Positions 37,690 through 48,148 are shown, counted from the stretch's first letter. The stretch is DNA of 51,744 nucleotides from Syntrophobacterales bacterium (GCA_031274925.1 JAISPL010000029.1:1-51744), one strand, 5' to 3'. Program-made: numbers and translations. The notes: a model not told the origin generated them from the sequence alone.

Positions 37690-38721
37690 TTATTGGCCTA
37701 TTTTCAAGACCTTAGCGCCTCGTATTTTGCTTTCCCTAAGTTCGGCTACAGCCCTATTCGCTTCCTCAAGGTCGAATATCTGGATCTCTGGTCTTATCGG
37801 TATCTCCGCTGCCAACTCAAGAAATTTGCTTACATCCCACCGTGCGACATTAGCCACGCTTTTCAGCTCCTTCTCGAGCCATAAGTGAGTGGGGTAGTCG
37901 AGGTCAAGAAGAGACTCTTTGTCGGTTGACTCTTTGCGAATAGCATTTACGACAAGCCGACCTCCTTTTCTGAGGTTCTTCATAGACTCCAAGATCGGTT
38001 TCCAAGCGGGTGTTGTATCAATAATTGCATGAAGTTTCTCTGAAGGATCATCCTCTATACGTCCTGTCCAAAAGGCCCCAAGCTCTCGCGCCAGCCCCCT
38101 TTCGGACTCGCTTCTTGCGAAAACAAAAATCTTGCTTCTCGGGTACATGTGAAGTGCCATCTGTATCACAAGATGGGCGGACGCGCCGAACCCGGTAAGA
38201 CCCAAATTTTCTCCATCTTGCAAGTCCGTAAACCTCAAAGAACGGTAACCGATCGCTCCGGAGCAAAGCAGGGGAGCAGCTTCAATATCAGGAAATGATG
38301 GCGGAATCGGAAATGCATAATCTTCTGGGACCAAGGTAAACTCGGCATAACCGCCATGGACATCCCTGCCGGTTGCCTTAAAGTTGTCACACAGATTGTC
38401 ATTACCCTCGGCGCAGTACCGACATTTCCCGCAGGAAGAGTGAATCCAAGCCACGCCGACGCGGTCTCCTGTTTTGAACTTGGTTACCTTCTTTCCGGCC
38501 CTTTCGACTCTCCCTACGATCTGATGTCCAGGGATTATAGGGAGAAAAGCAGGGGCTGTCCGTCCTTCTATCTCATCAATTTCCGTGTGACAAACCCCAC
38601 AGGCTGAGACCCTCACAAGGAGATCATTCTCTCCTTCAATGGGCACAGGCATATCTATCAGTTCCAATGGGTTGGTCCCTGAGCCAAGGCTGCCGATCCT
38701 CGTTATTACCATCGCTCTCAT
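37690..38721 (-). CDS. Zinc-dependent alcohol dehydrogenase family protein
   Basis: The 343-residue MDR-superfamily protein binds a catalytic zinc through Cys44 (GVCHTE), His66 (PGHQ) and Cys153. A structural zinc is bound by Cys97, 100, 103 and 111 (CGKC, CAEGNDNLC). The nucleotide-binding Rossmann fold begins around residue 170, but the usual GxGxxG reads GLTGFGASAH, as in the AdhA/YdjJ-like subgroup. It probably interconverts a primary alcohol and an aldehyde with NAD(P)H. A GAGGAGG ribosome site precedes the ATG. It is divergent from the purine operon. The substrate is unknown. Confidence 0.9.
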   Translation of the reverse strand: MRAMVITRIGSLGSGTNPLELIDMPVPIEGENDLLVRVSACGVCHTEIDEIEGRTAPAFLPIIPGHQIVGRVERAGKKVTKFKTGDRVGVAWIHSSCGKCRYCAEGNDNLCDNFKATGRDVHGGYAEFTLVPEDYAFPIPPSFPDIEAAPLLCSGAIGYRSLRFTDLQDGENLGLTGFGASAHLVIQMALHMYPRSKIFVFARSESERGLARELGAFWTGRIEDDPSEKLHAIIDTTPAWKPILESMKNLRKGGRLVVNAIRKESTDKESLLDLDYPTHLWLEKELKSVANVARWDVSKFLELAAEIPIRPEIQIFDLEEANRAVAELRESKIRGAKVLKIGQ

Positions 38722-38841
38722 TCAGTCAACCTCCTCGCAAAACAGTTACCACTGGTGCTGGGACGTATCGCTTATTAAACAAAACCGGAAGGCGCACGAC
38801 CCATTTACCGCGGATTACGCTCGGTTTGGTACCGAAATTTA

Positions 38842-38871
38842 TTGACAAACTATCTGCCGAGAATTTACTAT
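38842..38871 (+). promoter_or_regulatory. Strong sigma-70 promoter of the purine operon
   Basis: TTGACA (38842-38847), an 18-base spacer and TACTAT (38866-38871) match the consensus well. Transcription should begin near 38878, leaving a leader of about 104 bases before the purH-type gene. The leader contains the large hairpin listed next. Confidence 0.65.
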
Positions 38872-38904
38872 AACTCTTGCTTGCCGGTTTGTCCAGCGGG
38901 CGGG

Positions 38905-38953
38905 TTGGAAAGATGGTGGCCGGTTCAAAACGGCGTATATTCCATTTTTCCAA
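38905..38953 (+). promoter_or_regulatory. Long stem-loop in the purine operon leader
   Basis: Bases 38905-38916 (TTGGAAAGATGG) pair over 12 positions with 38942-38953 (CCATTTTTCCAA), with one G-U pair. Inside the loop GCCG (38919-38922) can pair with CGGC (38931-38934). The structure ends 17 bases before the ribosome site AAAGGAGG. There is no T-tract, so it is not a terminator. It could control translation or stability. Confidence 0.5.
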
Positions 38954-38981
38954 TGGCCAGCTACAGCAAAGGAGGACTATA

Positions 38982-39572
38982 GTGAAGATCAGAAGGGCAG
39001 TGATAAGTGTCTCCAGCAAGGACTATTTATCGGAACTTGCATTGTTTCTTAAAAATAGCGGGGTGGAGCTATTGTCTACCGGGGGCACAAAGAAATTTCT
39101 TGACGACATCGGTGCCGATCCCTTGGAGGTTAGTTCTTATACAGGTTTTCCAGAAATAATGGATGGGAGAGTTAAGACACTCCATCCAAAAATTCATGGA
39201 GGAATTCTCAACATACGAGACAACGAAGAACATCAGAAAGCAATGGAATCTCTGGACATAAAACATATTGATATGATCGTCGTGAACCTCTATCCCTTTA
39301 AGGAAGTGATAAACAAAGGCTGTACATTCGAAGAAGCAATTGAGAATATCGACATCGGGGGGCCTTCAATGATTCGGGCTGCTGCGAAGAATTTCAAATA
39401 CATGACTGTTGTGATTGATCCGGACGATTACGGAAAAGTAATGGAAGAAATGAAGACCCACTATGGAGAGACTACTGAGGAGTTTAGATTTTATCTCGCG
39501 AAAAAAGTTTTTTATCTGACTTCGGATTATGACAGGGCGATTCATGCGTACCTGTTTGAATCAAAACTTTAG
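38982..39572 (+). CDS. Stand-alone IMP cyclohydrolase domain (PurH N-terminal domain)
   Basis: This protein closes the ring of FAICAR to IMP, the last purine step. It has 196 residues and consists only of the MGS-like domain of Pur[37 protein letters not shown] and [13 protein letters not shown]. The AICAR transformylase domain of the usual 520-residue PurH is absent, so that step must be encoded elsewhere. The start is a GTG with a very good AAAGGAGG site 6 bases upstream. The upstream extension to a TTG is not used. purD follows 12 bases later. Confidence 0.9.
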   Translation: MKIRRAVISVSSKDYLSELALFLKNSGVELLSTGGTKKFLDDIGADPLEVSSYTGFPEIMDGRVKTLHPKIHGGILNIRDNEEHQKAMESLDIKHIDMIVVNLYPFKEVINKGCTFEEAIENIDIGGPSMIRAAAKNFKYMTVVIDPDDYGKVMEEMKTHYGETTEEFRFYLAKKVFYLTSDYDRAIHAYLFESKL

Positions 39573-39584
39573 GGAAGGCGATTC

Positions 39585-40886
39585 ATGAAGGTACTTATCA
39601 TAGGAAGCGGGGGCAGGGAGCACGCTCTTGCGTGGAAATTATCGCAATCGGATCTAGTAAAATCCATATTGTGCGCACCGGGAAATGGCGGCATATCGGA
39701 CATTGCCGACTGCGTCGAGATTGATGTCAATAACACGGATGGGTTGGTTCGGCTGGCAAAGCGGGAGAAAATTGATCTTGCTGTTGTGGGGCCGGAAAAC
39801 CCCTTGGCTCAAGGCATTGTAGATCAATTTAATGGTACCGGGATCGCAGTTTTTGGCCCGTCCATGAAAGGTGCCGAGATAGAAGCAAGCAAACTCTTCG
39901 CTAAGGAAATGATGGTTGGAAATGGAATACCGACGGCCCCCTTCAGGAGTTTTATCGATTACGATGATGCTGTGCGGTATATCAGGGACATTGCCGCGCC
40001 TTTCGTGATAAAGGCCGATGGTCTCTGCGCAGGGAAAGGTGCTTACGTAATAAAAGATAATGAAGAGGCGGAGAAGGTGCTGGAAGACCTCATGGTTCGT
40101 AGGATCTACGGGAATGCAGGTGTGAAGATTATCATTGAGGATTTCCTTTCCGGGGTAGAGGCGTCTTGCCTTGCGTTTACCGACGGAAAAACCATTCTGC
40201 CTATGCTTCCGTCCCAGGATCATAAGCCTCTTCTCGATAATGGTGAAGGGCCAAATACGGGAGGGATGGGGGCTTATACGCCCATACCTTTCGTGGATGG
40301 CCAGATGGATGACCTAATACATTCGCAGATCATGATGCCGATGATTATGGCTTTACGCAACCGAGGGATCGTATATAAGGGGGTATTATACGGCGGATTA
40401 ATGATAAGAGACGGCAATCCCTTTGTCATTGAGTTTAATGCCCGATTGGGAGATCCGGAGACGCAACCCATTCTCTTCAAGATGGAAAGCGATATTGTTC
40501 CGATTTTAATGGCATGCGTGGAAGGACATCTGGACAGTATCCCCGAGATAAAGTGGAAACCAGGTGTTTCCGTTTGCGTGGTACTGGCTTCGAAAGGCTA
40601 CCCGGACAAACCGGAGAAAGGAAAGGCGATAAGAGGTCTGGAGGAACTTAAAAAGCGTGACAACGTGATGGTTTTCCACGGGGGTACGAAAAAGACGGGA
40701 GATACGTATTACACGTCTGGAGGTAGGGTCCTAGGAGTGACCGCCACAGGCAATACGTACGAAGAAGCCATAAGAATTGTATATGATGCAGTGTCGTGTA
40801 TCGAGTTTGAAGGCATGCAATACAGGAAAGATATCGCCGGTAAGGCGCTTAAAATTATGAAGGAAAGGGACACCAAGCATGAATAG
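39585..40886 (+). CDS. purD: Phosphoribosylamine-glycine ligase
   Basis: PurD joins phosphoribosylamine and glycine with ATP to make GAR, the second step of purine synthesis. The 433-residue protein begins with GSGGREHALAWKL. It has the ATP-grasp core with KADGLCAGKGAYV, the GPNTGGMGAYTP block and EFNARLGDPETQ. Length and motifs are complete. It lies 12 bases after the IMP cyclohydrolase gene, and its end overlaps the leuB-like gene by 8 bases, so the three are co-transcribed. Confidence 0.97.
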   Translation: MKVLIIGSGGREHALAWKLSQSDLVKSILCAPGNGGISDIADCVEIDVNNTDGLVRLAKREKIDLAVVGPENPLAQGIVDQFNGTGIAVFGPSMKGAEIEASKLFAKEMMVGNGIPTAPFRSFIDYDDAVRYIRDIAAPFVIKADGLCAGKGAYVIKDNEEAEKVLEDLMVRRIYGNAGVKIIIEDFLSGVEASCLAFTDGKTILPMLPSQDHKPLLDNGEGPNTGGMGAYTPIPFVDGQMDDLIHSQIMMPMIMALRNRGIVYKGVLYGGLMIRDGNPFVIEFNARLGDPETQPILFKMESDIVPILMACVEGHLDSIPEIKWKPGVSVCVVLASKGYPDKPEKGKAIRGLEELKKRDNVMVFHGGTKKTGDTYYTSGGRVLGVTATGNTYEEAIRIVYDAVSCIEFEGMQYRKDIAGKALKIMKERDTKHE

Positions 40887-41946
40887 GAATTACAATATTG
40901 CAGTCATTCCAGGAGACGGAACCGGCCCGGAAGTAATCACCGAAGGCGTAAAAGTTCTTAATGCTGTATCCCACAAATTGGGTTTCACTCTCAGCTATAC
41001 GGAATATGACCTCGGGGGCGAAAGATATATGAGGACAGGCGACCTGCTTCCGGAGAGCGTTTTATCCGAACTGAGGCAATTCAACGCAATCTATCTCGGC
41101 GCCATCGGTCACCCTGACGTGAAGCCTGGCATTCTTGAAAAAGAGATACTCCTGAAGGCAAGGTTTGAACTGGACCAGTATGTAAACCTGAGACCCGTAA
41201 AACTCTACGAAGGAGTCGATACGCCTCTCAAAAACAAGGGACCTGCAGAGATTGACTTTGTGGTAGTCAGGGAGAATACCGAGGGTCTGTATACGGGTGC
41301 TGGCGGTGTACTGAAGAAGGGCACTAAAGATGAGGTAGCAGTTCAGGAGTCGATCAACACGCGTAAAGGGGTGGAAAGATGTGTAAGGTTTGCTTTCCAG
41401 TATACAAAAAAACGGGGCAAGGAAAAGAAGCTCACTTTATGCGGGAAAACAAATGTTCTCACGTACGCGTTTGATCTCTGGTCAAGGACGTTTTATGATG
41501 TTGCGAAAGAGTATTCTGATATAACGGCAGATTATGCACATGTTGATGCCATGAGCATGTGGATGATCAAGAATCCCGAATGGTTCGACGTTATCGTGAC
41601 AGACAACATGTTTGGAGATATTATCACGGACCTAGGGGCCATGATACAGGGCGGAATGGGAATAGCGTGCGGTGGCAATATCAACCCTGAGGGCGTGTCG
41701 ATGTTCGAGCCTATTGGTGGTTCCGCACCAAAATATACGGGCATGAACGTCATAAACCCGCTCGCGGCGATTATGGCCGGCGGGATGCTCCTGGAGTTTA
41801 TAGGTGAACAGGAAGCCTCAGATCTTATTGAGAAAGCTGTTCAGCAGGCCATTGTCAAGAACATAAAGTCGCAGGATGCAGGAAAAATGGGTATGGGGAC
41901 CTGTGAGGTAGGAGACCTTGTTGCCAAAATAGTGACAAACCTTTAG
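40879..41946 (+). CDS. leuB: Isopropylmalate/isocitrate dehydrogenase family, probably 3-isopropylmalate dehydrogenase
   Basis: The 355-residue beta-decarboxylating dehydrogenase has the IPGDGTGPEV start, the substrate loop YVNLRPVKLYEG, VVVRENTEGLYTG and the NAD site GGSAPKYTG. The signature FDVIVTDNMFGDIITDLGAMIQGGMG is split here only in description: FDVIVTDNMFGD, then ITDLGAMIQGG. The LRPVKLYEG loop and size suit LeuB better than NADP-isocitrate dehydrogenase, but homoisocitrate or tartrate dehydrogenase cannot be excluded. It is unusual to find it behind purD rather than with leuCD. Confidence 0.78.
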   Translation: MNRNYNIAVIPGDGTGPEVITEGVKVLNAVSHKLGFTLSYTEYDLGGERYMRTGDLLPESVLSELRQFNAIYLGAIGHPDVKPGILEKEILLKARFELDQYVNLRPVKLYEGVDTPLKNKGPAEIDFVVVRENTEGLYTGAGGVLKKGTKDEVAVQESINTRKGVERCVRFAFQYTKKRGKEKKLTLCGKTNVLTYAFDLWSRTFYDVAKEYSDITADYAHVDAMSMWMIKNPEWFDVIVTDNMFGDIITDLGAMIQGGMGIACGGNINPEGVSMFEPIGGSAPKYTGMNVINPLAAIMAGGMLLEFIGEQEASDLIEKAVQQAIVKNIKSQDAGKMGMGTCEVGDLVAKIVTNL

Positions 41947-42029
41947 TCCCGTCCGTTGGGGTTCAGCTCTTTAAACTTTTTCCCTAGAGTGTTCCTGTCA
42001 ATGTCGAGAAGTTTTGCGCCTTGGGGGTG
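41943..42029 (-). pseudogene. Remnant of an NtrC-type response regulator C terminus
   Basis: On the minus strand the last 28 codons of a frame read as a Fis-type helix-turn-helix: AKLLDIDRNTLGKKFKEL before the stop. This motif ends sigma-54-dependent activators. Upstream the frame cannot be followed into a recognisable AAA+ domain. The end overlaps the leuB-like stop codon. It is a short match, so confidence is moderate. Confidence 0.45.
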
Positions 42030-42581
42030 ACTTTTTTAAGACGCATTGCTGCGTTACGAAGATTTTTTCGGCATAATATGGACATCGCCGTTGTTCTTTG
42101 TGGGCAGGAGATTGACTATATGCTAAAATTACGCCTCAGCTCGTCTCTCAAAGAGTGTAGTAATTAACGGAACCCCTTGGGGGGTACAATTGTTAAAATC
42201 TTGTCATTTTCATAAATACTTTTATAGTTGCTTTCTAAACTTTAATTAGTACCGATAAGAGATATTATGTTAACTTTTATCTAAGACCCACCTCTTTTAC
42301 ACACACTTCTTGAAAAGGCTCCGATTTGCCTCTCGTTTTTTTCTCTCATAGCGGAACATTACCCTTATCCGTTATATTGTTGTGACGCATGTATCTTTGG
42401 AACCAATACTTGTACTTGTATTGAAGAAGGTATGAAAACCAACTTTCAGCTTCAATACTACCGGTAAATTATAAATCGTTTTCAATGTCTATCCACAATG
42501 TCTTAAACTACGGCACCAGACTCTATGACAGAATGAATTCTCCCATCGGGCTGCTTTCAGGCCAAGGAATATATAAGATTG
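42030..42581. other. Intergenic gap between leuB-like gene and rpoD
   Basis: No gene or RNA is recognised here. Short C/G runs near 42172-42187 could form a small CCCC/GGGG hairpin. No clear terminator for rpoD is visible. Confidence 0.35.
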
Positions 42582-44102
42582 TTACATTTCTACAAAATAT
42601 TTCAGCCGTTTCGCTCTGCTATGGTGCTTCAGTTTTCTTAGCGCCTTAGCCTCGATCTGACGAATTCGCTCCCTCGTAACATCGAAAACCTCTCCCACCT
42701 CCTCAAGGGTGTGGTCATACTTTTCTCCAATACCAAAACGCATTCTCACCACCTTTTCTTCTCTGGGAGTCAGGGTTGCCAGCGTTTTGTCCAATTGGTT
42801 TGCCAGGTCATCACATATGGCATATTCCTGCGGGCTCGGCGTGCTTCTATCTTCTATAAAGTCGGCAAGATGGGTATCATCCTCGTCGCCGACAGGGGTT
42901 TCAAGGGAGATAGGTTCTTTGGTGATCTTAAGAACTTTCATCACTCTATCAAGAGAAAATCCTATCTTCCGGGCAATCTCATCCGGCTTGGGTTCTCTCC
43001 CCAATTCCTGGACCAGGTTCCGGGAAACCCTGATTATCTTATTGATAGTTTCAATCATATGGACAGGTATCCGTATTGTTCTTGCCTGATCGGCTATGGC
43101 CCGTGTGATTGATTGCCTGATCCACCAGGTAGCGTAGGTGCTGAATCTATAACCTCTTTTGTATTCAAATCTATCGACTGCTTTCATTAAGCCGATGTTT
43201 CCTTCCTGGACAAGATCAAGAAGGGAGAGCCCGCGGTTCATATATCTCTTCGCAATACTCACTACGAGGCGAAGATTGGCTTTGACCAACTCATTCTTGG
43301 CAAACGCGCATCCATCTTCAGTCTTCTCCACTCTCTTCAGATATTCTCTGAGTTCTTCTGGGTCCATTCCCATTTCTGCTTGCACCATCTCAAGCTTTCT
43401 TCGGATCATCTTCGTGCCAGTTTGTTTCTGCAGATCGTTTTCAAGGATTTCGATCTTGTCTACATAGCGCCTCATCCGTTGCACTATTCTTTCGATAATC
43501 TTCCTACCGAGGTTTATGTCGGCAATAATAGTATGGATCTCCGCAGAAACGGCCGCTTTATTGGTCGCCTGAGCAGATTTATACCGATCATTGATCTCCT
43601 TCAATCTATCCAGTAGGATTATTACCCGATTTCGCTGAAATTCTACTTCTGAATCACTCTCTTCTTCATCGACTTCCATCGTAATATCCTGGATGCTCAT
43701 CTTCCCTGATTTTAGAGAAGGTAAGGCGGCAAGCAATTCTCTGACCGTCCCCGGAAAAGAAAGGATGATCTGCTTGATTTCTTCTTTCGCCTGCTCCATT
43801 TTGACGGCTATCTCTTTTTCTCCTTCTTTTGCAAGGAGCGTCATACCGGCCATTTCTCTAATGTAATGCCGGATGGGATTTGTTAAGTTGTCTTCTATTG
43901 CCCCTTCAAGGTTTTCCTCCATGACACAGTGGTTGTCACCCGGTTCAACAATGCCTGTGTCATTCTCCGTTGCTTCCATATCGAAAAGCTCAATCTCATC
44001 AAACATGCTTTCCGGCTTATCTTTGTCCGACATAGGAATAAAGAAATCTCCGTCTTTCAGGCTTCTATCATAAGAAAAAAAACCTCTGGTCTTTTCAGGC
44101 AT
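42582..44102 (-). CDS. rpoD: RNA polymerase primary sigma factor (sigma-70, RpoD)
   Basis: RpoD directs RNA polymerase to housekeeping promoters. The 506-residue protein has region 1.2 ([10 protein letters not shown]), a shortish non-conserved region, region 2 ([33 protein letters not shown]), region 3 and region 4 ([18 protein letters not shown] and [17 protein letters not shown]). The longest frame starts 6 codons earlier within dnaG and lacks a ribosome site; the chosen ATG follows GCGGGGGAA. It comes just after dnaG, the classical dnaG-rpoD order. Confidence 0.98.
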   Translation of the reverse strand: MPEKTRGFFSYDRSLKDGDFFIPMSDKDKPESMFDEIELFDMEATENDTGIVEPGDNHCVMEENLEGAIEDNLTNPIRHYIREMAGMTLLAKEGEKEIAVKMEQAKEEIKQIILSFPGTVRELLAALPSLKSGKMSIQDITMEVDEEESDSEVEFQRNRVIILLDRLKEINDRYKSAQATNKAAVSAEIHTIIADINLGRKIIERIVQRMRRYVDKIEILENDLQKQTGTKMIRRKLEMVQAEMGMDPEELREYLKRVEKTEDGCAFAKNELVKANLRLVVSIAKRYMNRGLSLLDLVQEGNIGLMKAVDRFEYKRGYRFSTYATWWIRQSITRAIADQARTIRIPVHMIETINKIIRVSRNLVQELGREPKPDEIARKIGFSLDRVMKVLKITKEPISLETPVGDEDDTHLADFIEDRSTPSPQEYAICDDLANQLDKTLATLTPREEKVVRMRFGIGEKYDHTLEEVGEVFDVTRERIRQIEAKALRKLKHHSRAKRLKYFVEM

Positions 44103-44112
44103 GGTTCCCCCG

Positions 44113-45834
44113 CTATACAAAATGTGATTTTATAAATGCCAATACCTGTTTTTTTTGCTGGAGAAGTTCCATAACTTTTTTATCGTTACCATTCCTTTCA
44201 GCTTCCGACAATCTTTCGGTTATCCGCTCCGCCTCTTCTTTCATGTATTTTTTCTCTACATGTTTAAGATAGTCGGACAGGATTCTCTTTGATTCCGTCT
44301 CATCGCATTCGGCCACATCAAGAGCCGACTGAACTACGAAATCTCTCAAATTGGTATTGTCTAGCAATCCGATAAAGCTGTTGATCTCCAACTGTTTTTT
44401 TTCCTCAAAATATTCAAACATTCTTTTCAAAACTTCCTTTATATCATCATTCTTTACGTGTTTTATCACCTCCCTACCGTTCATTGCATGGATTAACGAC
44501 GGATTGTTTATCAGGACCCCTACCACCCTTTTCTCAATAATATTCGTCGTATCCTTTCTCGTAGGCTTTGAAACTTGCCCCGTCGTGGTCGTTCCCTTAA
44601 AACTGTCGAAAAAGTGCTCCTCTTCTACACCGGTCAGTTCCGAGAGCCTTTGTATATAAAGCCTTTTCTTGATCCCATCCCGTATTGTCTCAACGTGAGG
44701 TGTTACCGTCTTTATAAAGGTCAGTTTGCCTTCAAGCTTATCGAGCTTGCATCTTGCCATATAATAGTCAAAGAAATAATCAAGAATCGGTTTTTTGCAC
44801 TCTGAAAGTGTGTCCAAACCCCCCGTTCCTTTTTCACGAACAAAACTGTCAGGATCATGCCCGTCTGGAAGCACGATCATACTCCCGTTAATATCCATTT
44901 CCGAAAGGATCCCTATGAGCCTCAAGGCACTCTTTACTCCCGCCTCATCTCCGTCAAGCATGAGGGTTATATTTTCAGTGTAGTTTCGGAGCTTAGAGAG
45001 CTGTCCTTCGGTAATTGATGTTCCAAGAGTGGAGACCACATTTTTAATGCCGTTCAAATAAAGCGCTATAAGATCAAAGTAGCCTTCCACAATAAAAACT
45101 TCATTCTTTTCCGTAATATACTTTTTTGCCTTATCTATTCCAAAGAGAGAAAAACGCTTCGAAAATATGGAAGACTCTGGTGAGTTAATATACTTGGGAA
45201 TTGCGTCCTTCTCCATGGCACGCGCCCCGAACCCGACTACTTTTCTAGTCACATCAAAGATGGGGATTACGATCCGGCCCCTGAAAATATCGTAGATATC
45301 ACCATCTTTCATTCTCAGGATTCCTGTCCCAAGAAGAATGTCATCAGGTATGTGCGCACTCTTGAGAAAACCTCTCATGCTGTACCTTTGGCGGTCGCTG
45401 AAACCAATCTTGAATTCATTAATCCCATCTTGATTGAGGCCACGATCCGAAAGGTACCGAAGCGCTGAAGGATTGCTTTTCAGGCAATCGTGATAGTGTT
45501 CCACCAGTCTTGCAAGGGCATCATGCTGTTTGGGCCTCTTTGTATTCCCTGCCTGCTCCAGTTTGATTCCGTACTGACCGGCGAGGGCTTCCAGAGCCTC
45601 CTGAAAACTAAGATTCTCATACTTTATTATGAAATTGATCGCATTGCCACCTTCGTGGCAACCAAAACAATAATATATTTGTTTATCAATACTTACAGTA
45701 AATGAAGGTGTTTTTTCTTTATGAAATGGACATAACCCTATGTAATCCTTACCTGCTTTCCTTAATTTGACATACTGAGAAACGACATCAAGAATATTAA
45801 TCTTGTCAAGGACCTGGTCGATATTGGTTCTCAT
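44113..45834 (-). CDS. dnaG: DNA primase
   Basis: DnaG makes RNA primers at the replication fork. The 573-residue protein has the N-terminal CHC2-type zinc finger (Cys35, His38, Cys56, Cys59). A Toprim catalytic domain has EGYFDLIAL (about residue 250) and [12 protein letters not shown], and a C-terminal DnaB-interaction region follows. Its start overlaps mutS2 by 4 bases, and its end lies 10 bases before the rpoD start, consistent with one macromolecular-synthesis transcript. Confidence 0.97.
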   Translation of the reverse strand: MRTNIDQVLDKINILDVVSQYVKLRKAGKDYIGLCPFHKEKTPSFTVSIDKQIYYCFGCHEGGNAINFIIKYENLSFQEALEALAGQYGIKLEQAGNTKRPKQHDALARLVEHYHDCLKSNPSALRYLSDRGLNQDGINEFKIGFSDRQRYSMRGFLKSAHIPDDILLGTGILRMKDGDIYDIFRGRIVIPIFDVTRKVVGFGARAMEKDAIPKYINSPESSIFSKRFSLFGIDKAKKYITEKNEVFIVEGYFDLIALYLNGIKNVVSTLGTSITEGQLSKLRNYTENITLMLDGDEAGVKSALRLIGILSEMDINGSMIVLPDGHDPDSFVREKGTGGLDTLSECKKPILDYFFDYYMARCKLDKLEGKLTFIKTVTPHVETIRDGIKKRLYIQRLSELTGVEEEHFFDSFKGTTTTGQVSKPTRKDTTNIIEKRVVGVLINNPSLIHAMNGREVIKHVKNDDIKEVLKRMFEYFEEKKQLEINSFIGLLDNTNLRDFVVQSALDVAECDETESKRILSDYLKHVEKKYMKEEAERITERLSEAERNGNDKKVMELLQQKKQVLAFIKSHFV

Positions 45835-48131
45835 GGCAGTTCTACCACCGTTACGCCTGCATTTGTATTTCCCTCATCTCTCTTTAATTTTACGTAGTCT
45901 ACGCCATGAAGATGTTTTTTGACCGCTGTCATCAGTTTGCCCGTGCCAACGCCATGCAATATCCGTACTCGTGGCATGCCTTGCAGTATTGCCCTATCTA
46001 TAAATCTGTCGAGTTCTTCCATGGCCTCCTCGACTCGCATACCGATAAGATTCAACTCAGCTTCCGCTATGGGTTGAGCGGCAATCTGAACGCTTTTACC
46101 AGACAGGACTTTTCGCTCAATCGCTACTCGCTCAAGTTGCCCCATGGGCACTTTTGTCCTGATATTGCCCACCTGAATTTCACACATACCTTCTTCGTCA
46201 GTTTTCAGTACATACCCATTGGTCCCCAACGTGCGGACTCTAACATAATCGTCGACTTGAATATTCTGCGTGGCCTGCGCTGTGGCGGGCGTCTTGCCAT
46301 CTACTCTGTTTTTTAGTGTTTTAAGCCGTTCTTTGGCGGTCTTTGTCGCCATTTTCTCTTTCTTCTCAAGTTCTCTGCGTATTTCTTCTATCTCAGTTTC
46401 AACTTCACGCATGCGAGACTCACATTGATCTTCAATCTTTTTTAAGTACTTCTCCCGGTTATCCTTGAGGAGGCGGAGTCTCTTTTTAGCCTCTTCTCTA
46501 AGCCTGGCCAATTTCTTCTGTTCTTCTTCAATTTTCTTTCCCCCTAACTCAAGAGCCATGACTAGATCATTCAACATGTGCTCCTGCTTTCCCAAGTATC
46601 CGTAACTGGCCTCAATAATGCTTGCAGGCAGCTCAAGACTCTTGGCTACGCTGATCGCATTACTGTAGCCCGCGATCCCGTAAACAAGTCTATACTTTGG
46701 CTTCATTGTGTCTTTATCGGACTCTGTGGCGACATTTAGGGCAAATGGCTTCGTGTAACCATACGCTTTCAGGAGGTTAAGGTGTGTTGTAACAACCACT
46801 CTGCACCCTTTTCCTACAAATCCGTCGATGATGCTCATGGAAAGAGCCGAGGCTTCCTGTGGTTCCGTTCCTCCGCCGATTTCGTCAATGAGCACAAGTT
46901 CGTCACCTTTTGACCGGTAGAACAATTCCTTTATGGTTTGCATATGGGCTGTAAAACTTGACAGCTCCATCGAAATATCCTGTTCGTCGCCCATAACCGC
47001 GAATATGTGAGAGGCAATGGGTACGAGCGGTCGGCCTGCCGCCGGAATGAAAAGGCCGGCCTGAGCCATCACGGACAAGAGGCCGATCGTCTTAAGAGCG
47101 GCGGTTTTGCCGCCTGCATTGGGACCGCTTATTATCATTGCCTTCTTATCGCTGCCCATAATCACATCTATGGGAACCGCTCTTTCCCGCTTCGAAAGCA
47201 CAATAAAGGGATTTAGGGCTTGCTTTATCTCAAGGGACCCTCCCACGCTGATTTCTGGTCTCACACACCCAAACTCCAGACTGAAGAGGGCAAGACAATG
47301 ATAAAAGTCCAGATTCCTGAGGATGTGCATGTTGATGGCCAGATCGCCCACAGAATCTCTCACGAAATCCGTCAACTCACTGAGAACCCTCTTCTCTTCT
47401 TCCCTTTCTTCCTCTTCCAGGACATTGATGGAATTGTTTAATTCGACGCACTCAATGGGTTCTGTAAATGAGGTTTTCAATGAGTGGGAATAGTCGTGTA
47501 CAATGCCTTTCAGGGCTTCATTAAAATTAGGCTTCAGAGGGATTACATATCGGCCGTTTCTTATCGCTATATACGTATCTTGCAATACAGGGCGAACAGC
47601 TTCCCTGTCCATGATTCTTTCAAACTTTTTCTTTATTCGCTCTCTCAGACTGAAAAGATCAGACCTTATTTTTGACAGCTCATACGAGGCGGTATCTTCA
47701 ATAAATCCTTCCACGTTTATGGTTTTCATTATTCGGGAGTTCACAGTATGAAGCGGCCTCAGAGCCTCAAGCACCTCTTCCGTGTATGGCCCTCTCACAT
47801 GAGTCTTCCTAAGAAAAGAGGAGATATCATCGCATGCACTCAAGAAATGGGAAATAAGAATAAAATCTTCTGATCCCAACACGGTATTGCGGACCGAAAG
47901 CCTCTTTGATAAATCATCTATATCTGGGATGTCTGAGAGAGGGATCTTTCCGTCCCATTTGATAACTTCAAGAACTGACCCCAGTTTTTCTTGTTTTTCC
48001 ATCACCTCGCTGGGATCACTCAAGGGCAACAGTCCGCTTATCATCTCATCGGCAAAATGTGTCGACGAATAGCTTTTTAAAATGTTGAGTAATTTTATGT
48101 AATCAAGATATGATAGGGTTTTGTCAACCAT
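45831..48131 (-). CDS. mutS2: MutS2 family protein (ATPase with Smr nuclease domain)
   Basis: MutS2 acts on branched DNA and, in some bacteria, on collided ribosomes. The 766-residue protein has a MutS-like core and clamp, then the ABC-type ATPase with Walker A GPNAGGKT (Lys342) and Walker B ELVLIDEIGGGTEP. A charged coiled coil lies at about 515-605. The C-terminal Smr domain (about 690-766) has LNLIGMRVEEA and ILHGVGTGKL. The mismatch-recognition domain of MutS is absent, as usual. It sits between yqeY and dnaG. Confidence 0.96.
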   Translation of the reverse strand: MVDKTLSYLDYIKLLNILKSYSSTHFADEMISGLLPLSDPSEVMEKQEKLGSVLEVIKWDGKIPLSDIPDIDDLSKRLSVRNTVLGSEDFILISHFLSACDDISSFLRKTHVRGPYTEEVLEALRPLHTVNSRIMKTINVEGFIEDTASYELSKIRSDLFSLRERIKKKFERIMDREAVRPVLQDTYIAIRNGRYVIPLKPNFNEALKGIVHDYSHSLKTSFTEPIECVELNNSINVLEEEEREEEKRVLSELTDFVRDSVGDLAINMHILRNLDFYHCLALFSLEFGCVRPEISVGGSLEIKQALNPFIVLSKRERAVPIDVIMGSDKKAMIISGPNAGGKTAALKTIGLLSVMAQAGLFIPAAGRPLVPIASHIFAVMGDEQDISMELSSFTAHMQTIKELFYRSKGDELVLIDEIGGGTEPQEASALSMSIIDGFVGKGCRVVVTTHLNLLKAYGYTKPFALNVATESDKDTMKPKYRLVYGIAGYSNAISVAKSLELPASIIEASYGYLGKQEHMLNDLVMALELGGKKIEEEQKKLARLREEAKKRLRLLKDNREKYLKKIEDQCESRMREVETEIEEIRRELEKKEKMATKTAKERLKTLKNRVDGKTPATAQATQNIQVDDYVRVRTLGTNGYVLKTDEEGMCEIQVGNIRTKVPMGQLERVAIERKVLSGKSVQIAAQPIAEAELNLIGMRVEEAMEELDRFIDRAILQGMPRVRILHGVGTGKLMTAVKKHLHGVDYVKLKRDEGNTNAGVTVVELP

Positions 48132-48148
48132 AAAGGGCTTTGACTATC

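Noticed and set aside
38878-38980. ZTP (pfl) or purine riboswitch in the purine operon leader
   Set aside because: The conserved ZTP 3' element and the purine three-way junction sequences are absent.
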